From: Castellaniella sp. S9
GTDB taxonomy: Bacteria; Pseudomonadota; Gammaproteobacteria; Burkholderiales; Burkholderiaceae_B
Direction: 5' to 3'
Length of the DNA: 64,000 bases
NCBI RefSeq assembly: GCF_027257175.1
Contig: NZ_JAPFGD010000008.1
Span: forward strand, 1-64,000
Part shown: positions 61,964 through 64,000 of the stretch, piece by piece
How positions within the stretch are numbered: the stretch's first letter is position 1
How the letters are laid out: each line of letters opens with the position of its first letter
Notes under the pieces: model-generated
Databases searched by the model: none
What the model saw: the letters and a program-made list of their open reading frames with translations, nothing else
What the model was told of the DNA's origin: nothing
Position numbers and translations under genes: made by a program

Positions 61964-63192
61964 ATGCAGCAGAGGCAGGGCTGCCCCTGGGCGACGGCCC
62001 GCTCAGAGGATTGGTGGTCGTCGATGTGACGCGCGTGGTGGCGGGGCCTTATTGCACGATGATGCTGGCCGACCTCGGGGCGACGGTGATCAAGGTCGAG
62101 AACCCCGCGGAGCCCGACTACGTGAGGACTTTCCCGCCATTCGTGCAGGGGGAAAAGGGCAGGGCGAGCGCTTTTTTCGCTCAGTACAACCGGCATAAGC
62201 TCGGCGTCAGCCTGAACCTGAAAACCAGCCGGGGCCAGGCATTGCTGCGCAAGCTGATCGGCAAGGCCGACATGCTCGTCGAGAACTTCCGCCCCGGAAC
62301 GATGGCGAAATTGGGTCTGGACTACGAGGCGCTGAAAAGCGAAAACCCGCGCCTCGTCTATGTCTCAATCAGCGGATTCGGCCAGACGGGCCCTCATTCG
62401 CTGCGCCCCGCCTACGACAACAGCGCGCAGGCGACCGGCGGATTGTGGTCTTTCAACGGGGAAAAGGATCGTCCGCCCGTCCGGGTCGGCACGATCATCG
62501 GGGACCTGTCGGCCTCCTTCTATGGGGCGATCGCGGCCCTGGCGGCCGTCATGCACGCCCGGCAGACCGGGGAAGGGCAGCTGGTGGATGTCGCGCAGCA
62601 GGATTCCGTGGTGACGCTGACCGAGCACGCCGTGGTCAATTTCACCGTCGATGGCGTCGTTGCGCAGCCTCTGGGAAATGACCATCCCTTCGTGCGCCCC
62701 TATGGCCAGCTCGCCTGCAAGGACGGATTCGTATTCTTCGGCGCCTATACGGACAAGTTCTGGCGGGAGGCCTGCAGGATATTCGGCGAGCCCGACCTGG
62801 TCGACGATCCGGAGATCGACACCATGGAAAAGCGGTTCGATCCGCAGATATACGAACGCCGCGTCGCGCCGATCGTCCGGCGCTGGTGTGCAGGCCGAAC
62901 CAAGGCCGAACTCGAGGAAATGGCCGGAGACGCCATTCCTCTGACGCCCATCAAGACCATCGATGAAGTGGTGGGGGATCCGCATCTCCAGGTGCGGGAC
63001 ATGTTCGTTCCCGTGGACATGGACGGCGTGGCGGTGAAGGTCTTCGGCAGCCCGATGAAGCTGTCGAAGACGCCCGTCCGGGCGACGGGGGCGGCGCCGT
63101 CCTTCGGCGAACACAATGCGCTGGTGTTCAGCCGCTGGGCGGGCCTGAGCGCCGCGGACCTGGAAAGCCTGTGCGCGGAGGGCGTGATCTGA
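61960..63192 (+). CDS. CaiB/BaiF-type class III CoA transferase
   Basis: 410 residues with the knotted family III fold: RVVAGPYCTMMLADLGATVIKVENP, NRHKLGVSLNLKTSRGQ, ENFRPGTMAKLGLDYEAL and the likely catalytic Asp182 in VGTIIGDLSASFYGAIAAL. It moves CoA between thioesters and free acids such as carnitine/crotonobetaine, oxalate/formate or aromatic acids. Being co-translated with a carboxylate-type transporter and an enoyl-CoA hydratase, it probably activates the imported acid. The exact acid is not deducible. Confidence 0.9.
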   Translation: MNAAEAGLPLGDGPLRGLVVVDVTRVVAGPYCTMMLADLGATVIKVENPAEPDYVRTFPPFVQGEKGRASAFFAQYNRHKLGVSLNLKTSRGQALLRKLIGKADMLVENFRPGTMAKLGLDYEALKSENPRLVYVSISGFGQTGPHSLRPAYDNSAQATGGLWSFNGEKDRPPVRVGTIIGDLSASFYGAIAALAAVMHARQTGEGQLVDVAQQDSVVTLTEHAVVNFTVDGVVAQPLGNDHPFVRPYGQLACKDGFVFFGAYTDKFWREACRIFGEPDLVDDPEIDTMEKRFDPQIYERRVAPIVRRWCAGRTKAELEEMAGDAIPLTPIKTIDEVVGDPHLQVRDMFVPVDMDGVAVKVFGSPMKLSKTPVRATGAAPSFGEHNALVFSRWAGLSAADLESLCAEGVI

Positions 63193-63938
63193 TGAACATC
63201 GACTATGAAGTGCGCGAGGGGATTGCGCATGTCCGCTTCAACCGCCCCGAGAAACTCAATGCCCTGACGCTGGCGATGTACGACCAGCTCGCGCACGCTT
63301 TTGCGCGGGCCAACGAGGATCCCGAGGTGCGGGTCGTGCTGCTGACCGGCGCGGGGGATCGCGCGTTCTGCGTGGGTGCGGACCTCACGGAATCCATACC
63401 GGCGTTGGCCGAGGGGCGATTCGACATTTCGGAATGGGACGGTGCGCATATCAAGCAGCCTGGTTTCTACAAGCCCGTCGTGGCGGCGATCAATGGTTTG
63501 TGCATGGGCGGCGGCTTCGAAATCATGCTGGCGGCCGACATCCGGGTCGCCGCCGACACCGCGGTCTTTGCCCTTCCGGAGGCCACGCTGGGCATCGTGC
63601 CCGCGGGCGGCACGCTGGTGCGCCTGACGCGCCAGATTCCCTATGCCTATGCCATGGAGCTGATGATGACGGCCGAGCGCTTTTCGGCACGCCGGCTGGC
63701 GGACATGGGCTTGCTGAACCGGGTCGTTCCAGCAGCCGAGCTGGCGCGGGCCGCGCTGGCGTATGCCGAAGGTATCGCCCGGAAGGGCAGGGTCGCCCTG
63801 TCGGTCATCAAAGAGGCGGCTTCGACGCTGGGGCACCTTTCCCTCCAGGATGCATTCGCGCGCGAGGCGCAATTGGGCCAGCGCGCATTCACCTGCGATG
63901 AAGCCAAAGCGGGCCTGCGGCGTTTTCTTGCACGTTGA
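63192..63938 (+). CDS. Enoyl-CoA hydratase/isomerase (crotonase family)
   Basis: 248 residues. Oxyanion-hole segments FCVGADLTES and NGLCMGGGFEIMLAADI, with both hydratase Glu positions kept (GGGFE and LPEATLGIVPAGGT), so hydration of a 2-enoyl-CoA is the likely reaction. It overlaps the CoA transferase by one base (TGATG) and ends the operon. The CaiB-hydratase pair has the same logic as CaiB/CaiD of carnitine breakdown; this is only an analogy. Confidence 0.9.
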   Translation: MNIDYEVREGIAHVRFNRPEKLNALTLAMYDQLAHAFARANEDPEVRVVLLTGAGDRAFCVGADLTESIPALAEGRFDISEWDGAHIKQPGFYKPVVAAINGLCMGGGFEIMLAADIRVAADTAVFALPEATLGIVPAGGTLVRLTRQIPYAYAMELMMTAERFSARRLADMGLLNRVVPAAELARAALAYAEGIARKGRVALSVIKEAASTLGHLSLQDAFAREAQLGQRAFTCDEAKAGLRRFLAR

Positions 63939-63963
63939 TTCGAGGGCGCTTCCCGCAGGCCGT

Positions 63964-64000
63964 TCAGATGGGCCCCGGCACGAACCATTTTTTATAAAGG
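63964..64000 (-). CDS. Possible C-terminus of a minus-strand gene cut by the window edge
   Basis: Read on the minus strand, the last bases encode LYKKWFVPGPI followed by TGA. A Y-x-K-W-F ending is common at the end of polar amino-acid-type ABC binding proteins. The stretch is only 11 codons, so this is a weak guess. Confidence 0.3.
   Translation of the reverse strand, partial: LYKKWFVPGPI

Overview
The window looks like a chromosomal segment of a GC-rich betaproteobacterium, most likely order Burkholderiales and plausibly Alcaligenaceae (Bordetella/Achromobacter-like). This is an inference from base composition, the abundance of Liv-type ABC transporters and class III CoA transferases, a PgaABCD (BpsABCD-like) operon and an imuA-imuB-dnaE2 cassette. 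I ran no database search; family names rest on motifs and recalled family architecture.

Layout. 1-581: the 5' end of an IS21-family istA and its multiple terminal repeats, abutting a coxB remnant (582-965) that keeps the CuA loop and one haem motif. 1106-4261: an AT-richer block with an isochorismatase-like hydrolase and TRAP permeases DctQ/DctM without a DctP gene. 4384-8840: a NADAR/YbiA-like protein, an MFS carrier, and a TonB-dependent receptor with a DUF2946 partner. 8920-19288 (minus strand): a biofilm-matrix region of about 10 kb, with pgaABCD (PNAG) followed in tandem by csgE-csgF-csgG, one curlin gene, a CsgC/CsgH-like gene and a CsgD-like regulator. 19434-21567: a cupredoxin with a coupled secreted partner, and a coiled-coil/zinc-ribbon membrane protein. 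21568-22121: AT-rich, with a strong terminator and no convincing gene.

22122-29108: a Liv-type ABC transporter in which permease LivM and ATPase LivG are one polypeptide, followed by an acetyl-CoA synthetase. 29190-30856: an AraC regulator and an ECF sigma factor. 30890-33151: a polar amino-acid ABC transporter. 33236-35271: a Trk/Ktr K+ uptake pair. 35454-37008: an Old Yellow Enzyme and a YqeY protein. 37081-42198: the SOS mutasome imuA-imuB-dnaE2 under a perfect LexA box. 42187-45406: an NRDE protein, an orphan FlhE-like protein, and fabA-fabB with a terminator. 45442-49672: a fosmidomycin-resistance-type exporter and a three-gene nitric oxide reductase operon with an unusual two-haem NorC. 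50084-55129: a NarXL-like sensor/regulator pair divergent from a lipoprotein sulfatase that ends in a dockerin-like calcium-binding module. 55138-63938: a GAF/PucR-type regulator divergent from a seven-gene operon (Liv transporter, CaiB-type CoA transferase, enoyl-CoA hydratase) that reads as uptake, CoA activation and hydration of an unknown carboxylate.

Most promising for follow-up: the joined PNAG/curli cluster with a single curlin and a signal-less CsgC/H-like protein, the NorC-cytochrome fusion operon, the LivM-LivG fusion, the sulfatase with a dockerin-like tail, and the orphan terminator at 21766-21799.
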